Shown in pieces: positions 45,251-53,936 of a stretch of 64,000 nucleotides of DNA. Under the pieces are notes generated by a model that was given only the letters and a program-made list of their open reading frames with translations, had not been told where the DNA came from and did not search any database. The DNA comes from Korobacter sp963758505 (GTDB taxonomy: Bacteria > Acidobacteriota > Terriglobia > Terriglobales > Acidobacteriaceae): assembly GCA_963758505.1 (NCBI GenBank), contig CAVWVJ010000003.1, positions 1,488,001-1,552,000 on the forward strand. Reading direction: 5' to 3'. Positions within the stretch are counted from its first letter, which is position 1, and every line of letters starts with the position of its first letter. The position numbers and the translations under genes were made by a program.

Positions 45251-46188
45251 AGTCTTATCCAGCCGGCGCGAATCAGCAGCAAACTCAGGCTTCCGACAAT
45301 CAGCCATAACACAATTCCATGTACCAGCGGCCGTACGCCGACTCGCTTCAGCGATGACGGCGCGAGGCTTGCGCCGATGAGGAAGAGGGTGGCATCGAGA
45401 CCGAGCCGGGCAGCGTAATTGATCGCGTGGTAGGCCGACGCGCCGCGTGGCAGGTAGGTATTGGCGACCGCCGCGAGGCAGAAAAACAGAATGAACCAGG
45501 GCCACTGAATCCGGACTGGGTTATCGGTTCCAGCATGTTGCCGCCGGACGACCGCAGCGGTCCCGAGAGTCATAGGGACGATCCAAAGCGCACGGGCGAG
45601 CTTCACGGTGGTGCCGATCGCAAGGGCAATCACACCGTATTTAGCGGCCGCACCCACGACCGAGCTGGTGTCATGAATCGCCAACGCGGCCCAGAGTCCG
45701 AATTGGGTCTGAGTGAGATGCAGGCGGCCGCCGATCACCGGGAAAATCAGCAATGCGATCGAATTCAGAATGAAAATCGTGCCTAACGAGACAGACATCT
45801 CGTCGTCGGTGGCGTGGGCTACCGGACCGACGGCGGCGATGGCGCTTCCTCCGCAGATCGCAGTTCCAGTCGAGATCAGGAACGCGTGGCGCGGTTGCAC
45901 CTGGAGCAGTTTACCCAGCGCCCATCCGCAGAGCATGGTGAACGTAATGCCAAGCGCGGTGTAGAGAAATCCTGAGCGGCCCGCCCGAACCACCTGCTGG
46001 AGGTTCATTCCGAAGCCCAGCCCGACGACCGAAGCCTGCAAGAGGTACTTGGTGACGTTACGGGATTCCGTGGCGTAGGGATGATGCGTGAGGAAAGCAA
46101 ATACGAGGCCGCAAAGCAAGGCGATTGGCGGAGAGGCCCAAGGAGATGCTGCAAAAATCAGCAATAAGAAAAAAAGCACTTTTGACAT
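45247..46188 (-). CDS. yeiH: YeiH/UPF0324-family membrane transporter
   Basis: The 313-residue protein is almost entirely hydrophobic with about ten helices. It has the family segments LQASVVGLGFGMNLQQVV, TGTAICGGSAIAAVGPV and AIHDTSSVVGAAAKYG. YeiH proteins are putative sulfate or organic-anion exporters; the substrate is not fixed. The start MSKVLFFLLL fits the family but has no clear ribosome-binding site. It is convergent with hflX, with four bases of overlap, and divergent from the atp operon. Confidence 0.9.
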   Translation of the reverse strand: MSKVLFFLLLIFAASPWASPPIALLCGLVFAFLTHHPYATESRNVTKYLLQASVVGLGFGMNLQQVVRAGRSGFLYTALGITFTMLCGWALGKLLQVQPRHAFLISTGTAICGGSAIAAVGPVAHATDDEMSVSLGTIFILNSIALLIFPVIGGRLHLTQTQFGLWAALAIHDTSSVVGAAAKYGVIALAIGTTVKLARALWIVPMTLGTAAVVRRQHAGTDNPVRIQWPWFILFFCLAAVANTYLPRGASAYHAINYAARLGLDATLFLIGASLAPSSLKRVGVRPLVHGIVLWLIVGSLSLLLIRAGWIRL

Positions 46189-46242
46189 TGCACTTGGTTA
46201 AAGAATAGCAGCGAGAGTCTCTGCGGAGGGCGGAGAAACTAA

Positions 46243-46370
46243 AACGGGCCCGCTGCCAAGGAGCGGTGACATTTCCTTGGCCTAAGGCCCGTTCGATCCT
46301 GAAGTGGATCGGAGGTGATATATCCATGCTACCCCCATCTTGGCTCATGTCAAGCAAAGTCGAGGGTAGT
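46243..46370. promoter_or_regulatory. Candidate structured RNA element between yeiH and atpF
   Basis: Nested perfect inverted repeats lie here. AACGGGCC (46243-46250) pairs with GGCCCGTT (46286-46293). Inside it GCCAAGGA (46255-46262) pairs with TCCTTGGC (46274-46281). A third hairpin is CGATCC (46294-46299) with GGATCG (46306-46311), and CTACCC (46329-46334) pairs with GGGTAG (46364-46369). On the minus strand a promoter-like TTGACA (46353-46348) and TAGCAT (46331-46326), 16 bp apart, would start a transcript through the first three hairpins into yeiH. On the plus strand GGAGGTGAT precedes a 52-codon frame. I match no known riboswitch class. Confidence 0.45.
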
Positions 46371-46460
46371 TTTTCGATTTGGTCAGCTCGCAATTTCAGA
46401 GTTTCTGAGTCATGCGACAAGAACGCTGTTAAGTGGCTGAAAACAGATGGGCTGTGTGGT

Positions 46461-46490
46461 TTGACGCACGAGGCGCGTAAATAGTACAGT
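46461..46490 (+). promoter_or_regulatory. Candidate sigma-70 promoter of the atp operon
   Basis: A -35 box TTGACG (46461-46466) and a -10 box TACAGT (46485-46490) are 18 bp apart. A start near 46497 would leave about 50 bp of leader before atpF. It is the best promoter-like pair in the 360-bp yeiH-atpF spacer. Confidence 0.5.
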
Positions 46491-46548
46491 AATGTGTTTC
46501 AGTCCTCATTCTTCTTCTGCTGTTACCAGGACTTTAGCCAACAACCGA

Positions 46549-47028
46549 ATGGATCAAATTCTCAAGCAACTAGGCGAATTACTGCTCGGAGCGGTGCCCA
46601 CGATCGTCCTCTTGCTCCTGCTGTACGCCATTTACCACGTCTTGATACATCGTCCTCTGCTGCGGGTGTTGGAGGAGCGACACGCGCGCACGGAGGGGGC
46701 GGTGCAAAAAGCACGTGCCGATATCGCGGCGGCTGAGAATAAGACAGCCGAGTACGAACAGAAGCTGCGCGAGGCGCGGGCTGCGATTTACAAAGCGCAG
46801 GAAGAGCGAAGGAAGAAAGCGGACCAGGCGCGGGCGGAAGTGATTGCCGAAGCACGCAGCCGGGCAGCGGCCAAGGTTGCCGAGGCACGCAGGTCCATTC
46901 ACGACGAATCCGAGGCAGCGCAAGGTGTGCTGCGGGCGGAAGCCGAGCGTCTTGCCAATGAAATTGTGAGTGCTGTTCTGCGCCCTGCGGAAGCAGGAGG
47001 GTGGACCGTTCTTGGGGGCCAGTCATGA
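46549..47028 (+). CDS. atpF: ATP synthase F0 subunit b
   Basis: This 159-residue subunit has one N-terminal membrane helix (LLGAVPTIVLLLLLYAIYHVL) followed by a long charged coiled coil, RADIAAAENKTAEYEQKLRE onwards. It forms half of the peripheral stalk that keeps the F1 head from rotating. The start MDQILKQLG at 46549 fits the family; the frame opens earlier at 46492 without a good start. It overlaps the next b-type gene by four bases (ATGA), so this operon encodes a heterodimeric stalk. Confidence 0.93.
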   Translation: MDQILKQLGELLLGAVPTIVLLLLLYAIYHVLIHRPLLRVLEERHARTEGAVQKARADIAAAENKTAEYEQKLREARAAIYKAQEERRKKADQARAEVIAEARSRAAAKVAEARRSIHDESEAAQGVLRAEAERLANEIVSAVLRPAEAGGWTVLGGQS

Positions 47029-47780
47029 AGATCCAGCTTCGGAGATGCGTTTTCGTGCTGCTGGCCACCATGGTGCTTTCGTTCGCATCCTTCGCCCAGG
47101 AGGCGCAGGAGAAACCTGCTTCCCGCTCGACGCAGTCAACCGAACCGCGAGCGAGCCAGCCTACAAACCCCAATGCGGCAGTGAGCCGGGAATTGGTGGA
47201 GGCCTCGAAGGCGGCGGAAGGCGAGCCCGAAAACAAAGACCAGGCCACCGGCTTGAAACACTCCACGGCGGTGCAATGGATTGCGAAGAAGACGGGAATC
47301 AGCGTGGAGACGGCCTACTGGATCGCGATGGCTATCAATTTCGCGATCGTGTTTGTCGCGATCGGCGCGCTGATGAAGTCGCAGCTACCCGGATATTTCC
47401 GCTCGCGCAACGAGGCGATCCAGCGGGGGATCCAGGAGGCGCGGGCCGCGAGCGAAGACGCGAAGCGGCGTTTGGCGGACATTGAAGCGCGGCTGTCGAA
47501 GCTGGATTCCGAGGTAGCGCAGGTTCGCGCCTCGGCGGAAACGGAGTCGGCAGACGAAGAGGGGCGTATTCGCGTCGCTGCGGAGACGGATGTGAGGCGA
47601 ATCCTGGACTCTGCCGCACAGGAGATTGATGCTTCGGCGCGCCAGGCCCGCCGCGATCTCAAAGCGCTGGCGGCAGGGTTGGCAGTCGACCTGGCGGCCC
47701 GCAAGTTGCAGGTGGACCAGGCAACCGACGAGTCGCTGATTCGCAACTTTGTGTCGCAGTTCGGAAAGGATGGGAGATAG
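47025..47780 (+). CDS. atpF: ATP synthase F0 second b-type subunit with signal-like N-terminus
   Basis: This 251-residue protein is a second b subunit. It starts with a signal-peptide-like hydrophobic stretch (CVFVLLATMVLSFASFA) and a Pro/Ser/Ala linker of about 55 residues. The usual b membrane helix (YWIAMAINFAIVFVAIGAL) follows at about 100-120, and then a long coiled coil to the C-terminus. Its start at 47025 overlaps the stop of the first b gene. The extra N-terminal part is not found in typical b or b' subunits and may be cleaved, leaving a periplasmic or membrane-embedded N-terminus. Confidence 0.9.
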   Translation: MKIQLRRCVFVLLATMVLSFASFAQEAQEKPASRSTQSTEPRASQPTNPNAAVSRELVEASKAAEGEPENKDQATGLKHSTAVQWIAKKTGISVETAYWIAMAINFAIVFVAIGALMKSQLPGYFRSRNEAIQRGIQEARAASEDAKRRLADIEARLSKLDSEVAQVRASAETESADEEGRIRVAAETDVRRILDSAAQEIDASARQARRDLKALAAGLAVDLAARKLQVDQATDESLIRNFVSQFGKDGR

Positions 47781-47782
47781 CG

Positions 47783-48322
47783 ATGGCTTCCGTAAATAGC
47801 CGTTATGCTCGCGCCCTGGCCGACGCTGTATTTGACAGCGGCACGAATGTCACGATGGCAGAGCACGATCTGAACACCTTGGTAAACCTGGTGGCCGAGA
47901 ACGAAGACCTTCGGCGGGTGTGGGAAAATCCTTCGATCCCGGTTGAGCAAAAGCGTGCCATTCTCGACGTGCTGGCGGAGCGTGCCGGCATCGTAAAGAT
48001 CATTCGCAACTTTGTGGCTGTGCTCATCGACCACCAGCGCATTCGGCAGCTCCCGCAGATTGCGCGCCAGTTCGAACTGGAACTCAACACCCGGATGGGT
48101 TACGCCGAGGCCGACGTGACCAGCGTGCATGAACTCGGTGGGGAAGACCGGGAAGCCATCGAGCAGCAGATCGAGCGCGTGGTGGGCAAGAAGGTGCGCG
48201 CGCGCTACCAGACCAACAACGGCCTGCTGGGCGGAGCAGTGATTCGCGTCGGCAGCACGGTTTACGACGGCTCGATCCGAGGCCAATTGGCCAGGATCAG
48301 GGAACAGCTCAGCGCGAACTAA
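47783..48322 (+). CDS. atpH: ATP synthase F1 subunit delta
   Basis: The 179-residue protein has the delta (OSCP) pattern. The N-terminal helical domain begins SRYARALADAVFD, and the C-terminal part has DVTSVHELGGEDREAIEQQI and VVGKKVRARYQTNNGLLGG. It links the b stalk to the top of the alpha3beta3 head. It starts two bases after the b' stop and is followed after a short gap by atpA. Confidence 0.94.
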   Translation: MASVNSRYARALADAVFDSGTNVTMAEHDLNTLVNLVAENEDLRRVWENPSIPVEQKRAILDVLAERAGIVKIIRNFVAVLIDHQRIRQLPQIARQFELELNTRMGYAEADVTSVHELGGEDREAIEQQIERVVGKKVRARYQTNNGLLGGAVIRVGSTVYDGSIRGQLARIREQLSAN

Positions 48323-48389
48323 CGCGCCTGCAACGTCAGTGGTTAAAGAAATTCTGGCTGCGCGAGCGGCCCCGAAAAGACAATTCAAT

Positions 48390-49928
48390 ATGGCGCAGAT
48401 TAAAGCAGACGAGATTACAAAGCTCATTCGCGAACAGATCGAGAATTACGAAACCAAGATCGCGGTCGATGAGGTGGGCACGGTGATGTCGGTGGGCGAC
48501 GGTATCGCCCGGGTGTACGGCATCGACAAAGTAATGGCCGGCGAACTGTTGGCGTTCCCGCATGGCGTGGCCGGCATCGCCATGAACCTCGAAGAGGACC
48601 AGGTCGGCGCGGTGCTGCTCGGCGAATACACCGAGATCAAAGAGGGTGACGAAGTAAAGCGCACCAAGCGCATCATGAGCGTGCCCGTCGGCGAAGCTTT
48701 GATCGGCCGCGTGGTCAATGCTCTGGGTCAGCCCATCGACGACAAGGGTCCGATCGCGACCGACAAGTTCAACCCGGTGGAGCGCATCGCTCCCGGGGTG
48801 ATCGATCGTCAGCCGGTGCGCGAGCCCATGGCTACCGGATTGAAGGCGATCGACGCGATGATTCCGATCGGCCGCGGGCAGCGCGAACTGATCATCGGAG
48901 ACCGCCAGACGGGCAAAACCGCGGTTGCGCTCGATGCCATCATCAACAACAAGGGCCAGAACCTGATTTGCGTTTACGTGGCGATCGGGCAGAAGCGCTC
49001 GAGTGTTGCGCAGGTCGTGAAGATCCTGGAGGACAACGGTGCGATGGATTACACCATCGTGGTCGTTGCCTCGGCCAGCGATCCTGCACCGATGCAGTAC
49101 CTGGCGCCTTATTCCGGGACGTCGATCGCCGAATACTTCCGCGACTCAGGACGCCACGCGCTTTGCATTTACGACGACCTTTCGAAGCAGGCTGCCGCGT
49201 ACCGCGAAATCTCGCTGCTGCTGCGTCGTCCGCCGGGACGCGAAGCATACCCGGGCGACGTGTTCTATCTTCACAGCCGCTTGTTGGAGCGCTCGTCGAA
49301 GCTGAGCGACAAGCTTGGCGGAGGATCTATTACCTCGCTGCCCATCATCGAAACCCAAGCGGGCGACGTATCGGCTTACATCCCGACCAATGTGATCTCG
49401 ATTACCGACGGGCAGATCTACCTGGAAACCGACTTGTTCAACTCTGGCGTGCGGCCCGCAGTCAACGTCGGACTTTCGGTCAGCCGCGTGGGATTCTCGG
49501 CAGCCATCAAGGCGATGAAGCAGGTCGGATCGAGTTTGAAGCTGGAACTGGCGCAGTACCGCGAGCTGGCAGCATTCTCGCAATTCGGCAGCGATCTCGA
49601 TAAGGCTACGCAGGCGCAGCTCAACCGCGGCCAGCGGCTGGTCGAGGTGTTGAAGCAAGGCCAGTTCGAGCCGCTGCCCTTCTCCAAGCAGATCACGATC
49701 ATTTTTGCGGGCACGAACGGCCTGCTTGACGATTTGGAAGTCAGCGATGTCCGGCCGTTCGAGAAAGCGCTCTACGCCTACGTAGAAACCGCCAATCCGC
49801 AGCTGTTCCGGACGATCGACGAAAAGAAAGCGTTGGATGACGCGCTTAAGGCGGACATGACGAAGACGATCAAAGAGGCCAAGGAGCGTTTCCTGGCCGA
49901 GCGGAAGCCAGCGAACGCAAGGGCATAG
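48390..49928 (+). CDS. atpA: ATP synthase F1 subunit alpha
   Basis: This 512-residue subunit starts at MAQIKADEITKLIREQIENY (ATG at 48390). It has the Walker A loop GDRQTGKTA (residues about 169-177) and the alpha signature PAVNVGLSVSRVG. The alpha subunit binds non-catalytic nucleotide and pairs with beta. Length is normal. The start further upstream at 48339 is a frame extension without family similarity. Confidence 0.98.
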   Translation: MAQIKADEITKLIREQIENYETKIAVDEVGTVMSVGDGIARVYGIDKVMAGELLAFPHGVAGIAMNLEEDQVGAVLLGEYTEIKEGDEVKRTKRIMSVPVGEALIGRVVNALGQPIDDKGPIATDKFNPVERIAPGVIDRQPVREPMATGLKAIDAMIPIGRGQRELIIGDRQTGKTAVALDAIINNKGQNLICVYVAIGQKRSSVAQVVKILEDNGAMDYTIVVVASASDPAPMQYLAPYSGTSIAEYFRDSGRHALCIYDDLSKQAAAYREISLLLRRPPGREAYPGDVFYLHSRLLERSSKLSDKLGGGSITSLPIIETQAGDVSAYIPTNVISITDGQIYLETDLFNSGVRPAVNVGLSVSRVGFSAAIKAMKQVGSSLKLELAQYRELAAFSQFGSDLDKATQAQLNRGQRLVEVLKQGQFEPLPFSKQITIIFAGTNGLLDDLEVSDVRPFEKALYAYVETANPQLFRTIDEKKALDDALKADMTKTIKEAKERFLAERKPANARA

Positions 49929-49931
49929 CGA

Positions 49932-50969
49932 ATGGCAAGCATTCTCGACATCAAGCGGCGTATCCGCAGCGTAAAGAACACGCGGCAGATCACACGTGCC
50001 ATGAAGATGGTTTCGGCAGCGAGACTTCGCCGCGCGCAGGAGCGCGCGATGGCGGCGCGTCCGTATGCGCAGATGTTGACCAACGTTTTGCATTCGCTGG
50101 TGAGCCGCGCCGAGACCGTGGATCCGAAAACGGGTGGACCGGTGCATCCGCTGCTGGCGCGCCGCGAAGAGAAGAACGTTCTGCTCATTGTAGTGACCGG
50201 CGATCGCGGACTGGCGGGCGCGTTCAACGCCAACATCCTGAAGTCCGCGATGCGGTTTCTCGATAGCATCGGCGACAAGAATGTCGATGTCGAGGCGATT
50301 GGCCGCAAAGGACGAGACTTTCTGCGGCGCCGCTATCCTGCAGCCAAGGCGGAGGCCGAGAGACGGGCTGGCAAGATCCAGATCACAGGCGAACACATCG
50401 GCATCCTGAACCGCGTGAGCTTCGAGGATGTCCAGGAGATTGCCGAGAAGGTCATCAAGCGCTACGCCGATAGCCAGGTGGACGCTGTCTACCTCATCTT
50501 CAACGAGTTCAAGTCGATGATCGCGCAGCGGCTGGTCGTGGAACGTATTTTGCCGGTGCGAGAGATTGGCGAGCGGGATATCGCGCAGGCCGAAGAGCTG
50601 AGCCCGGAAGAACGGAAGCGCTCGATCGAAGCCGCAAAAGAGGCAGGCGTGGGATTGCACGGCCGGGATACCTCGGAGATCGATCGCAAGGCTGCGCAGT
50701 TTGGCACATCGCAGGTGGACTATATCTACGAGCAGCCGCCGGATGAGCTGTTCCAGGCGTTGCTCCCTAAATATGTTACGGCACAGGTTTTCCGTTCGAT
50801 GCTGGAATCGGTGGCGGCCGAACATGCGGCCCGTATGACGGCCATGGATTCGGCGACGCGCAATGCGGGCGAGATGATCGATTCTTACACTCTGGTGATG
50901 AACCGAGCTCGCCAGGCGGCGATCACCAAGGAAATCATCGAGATTGTCAGCGGAGCGGCAGCGCTTTAG
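49932..50969 (+). CDS. atpG: ATP synthase F1 subunit gamma, with insertion
   Basis: The 345-residue gamma subunit is about 50 residues longer than usual. N- and C-terminal rotor helices are conserved (SILDIKRRIRSVKNTRQITR and VFRSMLESVAAEHAARMTAM). The extra stretch lies at about residues 212-258 in the globular domain, with PEERKRSIEAAKEAGVG and a HGRDTSEIDRK segment. Gamma is the rotating shaft inside alpha3beta3. An insertion in the same general region occurs in chloroplast and cyanobacterial gamma, but there are no cysteines here, so a thiol switch is excluded. Confidence 0.95.
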   Translation: MASILDIKRRIRSVKNTRQITRAMKMVSAARLRRAQERAMAARPYAQMLTNVLHSLVSRAETVDPKTGGPVHPLLARREEKNVLLIVVTGDRGLAGAFNANILKSAMRFLDSIGDKNVDVEAIGRKGRDFLRRRYPAAKAEAERRAGKIQITGEHIGILNRVSFEDVQEIAEKVIKRYADSQVDAVYLIFNEFKSMIAQRLVVERILPVREIGERDIAQAEELSPEERKRSIEAAKEAGVGLHGRDTSEIDRKAAQFGTSQVDYIYEQPPDELFQALLPKYVTAQVFRSMLESVAAEHAARMTAMDSATRNAGEMIDSYTLVMNRARQAAITKEIIEIVSGAAAL

Positions 50970-50981
50970 AAAAGGTTTGAT

Positions 50982-52424
50982 ATGGCAGAAAACATTGGAC
51001 ACGTAATTCAGATCATGGGACCGGCCGTCGATGTTCAGTTCGAGGAAGGCCATCTTCCCTTGATTTACACCGCGGTGCGCGTCGTGAGCGACGGCTTCGA
51101 GACACCGCAGCCGATCAACGTTGTTCTTGAAATCCAGCAGCACCTCGGCGAAGGACGCGCGCGTTGCATCGCCATGGAACCCACGGAGGGAATGGTGCGA
51201 GGCATGAAGGCCATCGATCTCGGCGGCCCGATCAGCGTGCCGGTGGGCCGTGGAACGCTGGGGCGCGTGATGAACGTGATCGGCGAACCGGTCGACAATC
51301 TCGGGCCAATCCGAACCGAAAAGAGAAATCCGATTCACCGCCAGGCTCCTGCTTTCGATGAGCAGGCGACGACGGCTGAAATGTTCGAGACCGGCATCAA
51401 GGTCATCGATCTCATCCAGCCGTTCTTGAAGGGCGGCAAGATCGGGCTCTTCGGCGGCGCCGGTGTCGGCAAGACGGTGGTGATCCAGGAACTCATCAAC
51501 AACGTAGCCAAGCAGCACGGCGGCTTCTCTGTCTTTGGCGGCGTAGGGGAACGCACCCGCGAAGGCAACGATCTCTGGCTGGAGTTCACGGAAGCCGGCG
51601 TCATCACGCCGGGGGATCCGAGCAAGTCGAAGGCCGCCCTGGTGTACGGGCAGATGACGGAGCCTCCCGGAGCGCGTCTCCGTGTGGCGCTCACGGCGCT
51701 GACGGTCGCCGAGTACTTCCGCGATGAGGAAGGCACCGACACGCTGCTGTTCATTGACAATATTTTCCGGTTCACGCAGGCGGGTTCGGAGGTTTCCACG
51801 TTGCTCGGGCGTATGCCTTCGGCGGTGGGATATCAACCGAACCTGGCGACGGAAATGGGTGAGTTGCAGGAGCGCATTACTTCGACCAAGAAGGGCTCGG
51901 TCACGTCCGTCCAGGCGATTTATGTGCCCGCTGACGACCTCACAGACCCCGCGCCGGCGACGACCTTTGCCCACCTCGACGCAACGACCGTACTGTCGCG
52001 CGCATTGACGGAAATTGGAATCTATCCGGCCGTTGATCCTCTCGGTTCGACTTCGCGCATTCTGGATCCGCGTATCGTCGGTAAGGAACACTACGATGTG
52101 GCCCAGGGCGTGAAGGGAATTCTGCAGAGCTACAAGGACCTGCAGGACATCATCGCGATTCTCGGTATCGACGAACTCAGCGAAGACCAGAAGTTGACCG
52201 TGTCTCGCGCACGCAAGATCCAGCGCTTCCTCTCGCAACCTTTTCATGTTGCGGAGCAGTTCACTGGATTCGCAGGACGTTATGTGAAGATCGACGACAC
52301 GGTCCGCAGCTTCCGCGAGATCCTGGAAGGCAAGCACGACGACATCCCAGAGCAGGCCTTTTATATGAAGGGAACTATCGACGAGGTGCTGGAAGCCGCG
52401 GAGAAGATGAAGGCACACGCGTAA
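50982..52424 (+). CDS. atpD: ATP synthase F1 subunit beta
   Basis: This 480-residue catalytic subunit has Walker A GGAGVGKTV (about residues 163-171), the catalytic-Glu region GERTREGNDL and the DELSEDQK region (DELSEED in most beta subunits) near residue 400. It makes ATP from ADP and phosphate. It starts 12 bp after gamma with an AAAGG site. A hairpin lies between it and the epsilon gene. Confidence 0.98.
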   Translation: MAENIGHVIQIMGPAVDVQFEEGHLPLIYTAVRVVSDGFETPQPINVVLEIQQHLGEGRARCIAMEPTEGMVRGMKAIDLGGPISVPVGRGTLGRVMNVIGEPVDNLGPIRTEKRNPIHRQAPAFDEQATTAEMFETGIKVIDLIQPFLKGGKIGLFGGAGVGKTVVIQELINNVAKQHGGFSVFGGVGERTREGNDLWLEFTEAGVITPGDPSKSKAALVYGQMTEPPGARLRVALTALTVAEYFRDEEGTDTLLFIDNIFRFTQAGSEVSTLLGRMPSAVGYQPNLATEMGELQERITSTKKGSVTSVQAIYVPADDLTDPAPATTFAHLDATTVLSRALTEIGIYPAVDPLGSTSRILDPRIVGKEHYDVAQGVKGILQSYKDLQDIIAILGIDELSEDQKLTVSRARKIQRFLSQPFHVAEQFTGFAGRYVKIDDTVRSFREILEGKHDDIPEQAFYMKGTIDEVLEAAEKMKAHA

Positions 52425-52429
52425 ACCAG

Positions 52430-52459
52430 CTCAGCAAGCGCAAGAAGACACTTGCTGAG
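52430..52459 (+). promoter_or_regulatory. Hairpin between atpD and atpC
   Basis: The nine-base inverted repeat CTCAGCAAG / CTTGCTGAG with a 12-base loop lies directly after the atpD stop. There is no T run, so it is not a standard terminator; it may set the amount of epsilon made or protect the mRNA end. Confidence 0.45.
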
Positions 52460-52507
52460 GACCCGGGAATGCCGCACGCTGCGGGGAGTCTTAGGAACTG
52501 AAAAAGA

Positions 52508-52936
52508 ATGGCCGACACTTTCGAATTCGAGATCGTCACGCCGGACAAGATGGTGCTGAAAGACGTGGCTGAGCAGATGCAGATTCCCGCGAAAAACGGG
52601 TATATCGGTGTGCTGCCGGGACACGCTCCGCTCATCACCGAACTGGCGATCGGAGAGATCAGCTACACCGCTCATGGTGAGACCCACTACCTGGCGGTGG
52701 CTTGGGGCTTCGCCGAGGTTTTGCCCGACAGGGTGACGATTCTCGCCGAGAAGGCCGAGCGGCCGGAAGAGATCGATGTCGCACGGGCCGAGAACTCGAA
52801 GACCCGCGCCGAGCAGGAGTTGCGCTCGCACGGACCGGGGCTGGATTACCAGGCAGTGCTGGATTCACTCAAGCGCGCTGAGGTTCGGCTGCAGGTCGCT
52901 TCGCGAAGATCCGCCCACGCTTCCAGTAGCCATTAG
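52508..52936 (+). CDS. atpC: ATP synthase F1 subunit epsilon
   Basis: The 142-residue protein has the N-terminal beta-sandwich (FEFEIVTPDKMVLKDVAEQM, GYIGVLPGHAPLIT) and the C-terminal helical part with ARAENSKTRAEQELRS. Epsilon couples gamma to the c ring and can inhibit hydrolysis. It is 83 bp after atpD and ends the operon; the a and c subunit genes are not found in this window. Confidence 0.94.
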   Translation: MADTFEFEIVTPDKMVLKDVAEQMQIPAKNGYIGVLPGHAPLITELAIGEISYTAHGETHYLAVAWGFAEVLPDRVTILAEKAERPEEIDVARAENSKTRAEQELRSHGPGLDYQAVLDSLKRAEVRLQVASRRSAHASSSH

Positions 52937-53114
52937 AGGTACAATACGCCCGCCATTTCTGGGCTGAGGATAGCATTTTCCTGCGCTGGCCTCAGGACCG
53001 TGGTTTAACGACTATGGTGATTGGGCGTGGTTACCGCTGTGCAGCAACATAGTTTCCCTGGGCGCCCCGGATGGGGTAGGATGGCGCTACTTTGGGGACG
53101 GTGATTGAGGAGTC

Positions 53115-53936
53115 ATGGCTCTCCTTCTAGAGGTCGCGGGTCGCTCCGATATCGGCTGTGTCCGCGGGAACAACGAAGACAATTTTGGCTACGACATGCG
53201 ACACGGCATCTACGTCGTCTGCGATGGCATGGGCGGACAGGCGGCCGGGGAAGTCGCGAGCAAGCTGGGGGTCGACACAGTTCTCAATTACTTCCGGGAG
53301 CAGGGAAAACGAGAAACTGGCGAACAGCCGGTTGCGTCAAGTGATGGGCTTACCGCCCGAGCCAAGTCGGTGGGAGCATCCATCGAGGCTGCGAATCGAG
53401 CCATTCGCGATGCCGCGATGGAGACCCTTACCCGCACCGGGATGGGCTCGACGATCGCGCTAGTCCTGGTAGAGGGTGATTTTTTCACCGTTGGCCATGT
53501 CGGCGACACGCGCGTGTATCTCGTTCGCGACGGCGATATCGAGCAGTTGACCAATGATCACTCGCTGGTCGCCGAGCATGTTCGCCGCGGCCTTCTGACG
53601 AAAGAACAGGCCAATCGTTCCGAGGTGCAGAACATATTGCTCCAGGCGCTCGGTTCGGAAGACGTTGAACCCGATCTGGACGATTTCGCCGCAGCCCACG
53701 ATGACATCCTGCTGATTGCGACGGACGGGTTGACGCGCCACGTACCAGAGGAATCGATCCAGAGAATGCTGCTGGCGGCTGCCAATCCGCAAGTGGCTTG
53801 CGATGCCCTGATCGAGGCGGCCCGCCTCAAAGGCGGTGAAGATAACATCACCTGCCTCGTCATAAAGTTCGTCGAGCAGTCGTGGTATAAGCGAGCCTTG
53901 TGGGGAGAGAGTCCGAAATGGCAAGACTCTATCTGA
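53115..53936 (+). CDS. PP2C-family protein serine/threonine phosphatase
   Basis: This 273-residue protein has all PP2C metal-binding motifs: CVRGNNEDNFGYD, VCDGMGGQAAGE, GHVGDTRVYLVRDG, LLIATDGLTRHV and GGEDNITCLVIKF. It dephosphorylates Ser/Thr residues, usually opposing a Hanks-type kinase. No kinase gene is in the window. It starts after GAGGAG. Its last 19 bases overlap the start of the FHA-domain gene, so the two products are produced together; FHA proteins bind phosphothreonine. Confidence 0.95.
   Translation: MALLLEVAGRSDIGCVRGNNEDNFGYDMRHGIYVVCDGMGGQAAGEVASKLGVDTVLNYFREQGKRETGEQPVASSDGLTARAKSVGASIEAANRAIRDAAMETLTRTGMGSTIALVLVEGDFFTVGHVGDTRVYLVRDGDIEQLTNDHSLVAEHVRRGLLTKEQANRSEVQNILLQALGSEDVEPDLDDFAAAHDDILLIATDGLTRHVPEESIQRMLLAAANPQVACDALIEAARLKGGEDNITCLVIKFVEQSWYKRALWGESPKWQDSI

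Noticed and set aside
46286..46300. A T-loop-like GTTCGATCC suggesting a tRNA
   Set aside because: No acceptor stem, anticodon arm or CCA partner can be folded around it; it is part of the inverted-repeat element.
46321..46484. A 52-codon plus-strand frame after GGAGGTGAT
   Set aside because: The ribosome-binding site is perfect but the frame overlaps the structured element and the atp promoter and has no recognisable product; kept only as part of the regulatory finding.
49146..52418. A minus-strand open frame of over 1,000 codons opposite the atp genes
   Set aside because: It mirrors atpA, atpG and atpD, which are certain; the product is His/Arg/Leu-rich and has no family pattern, as expected for antisense of GC-rich genes.
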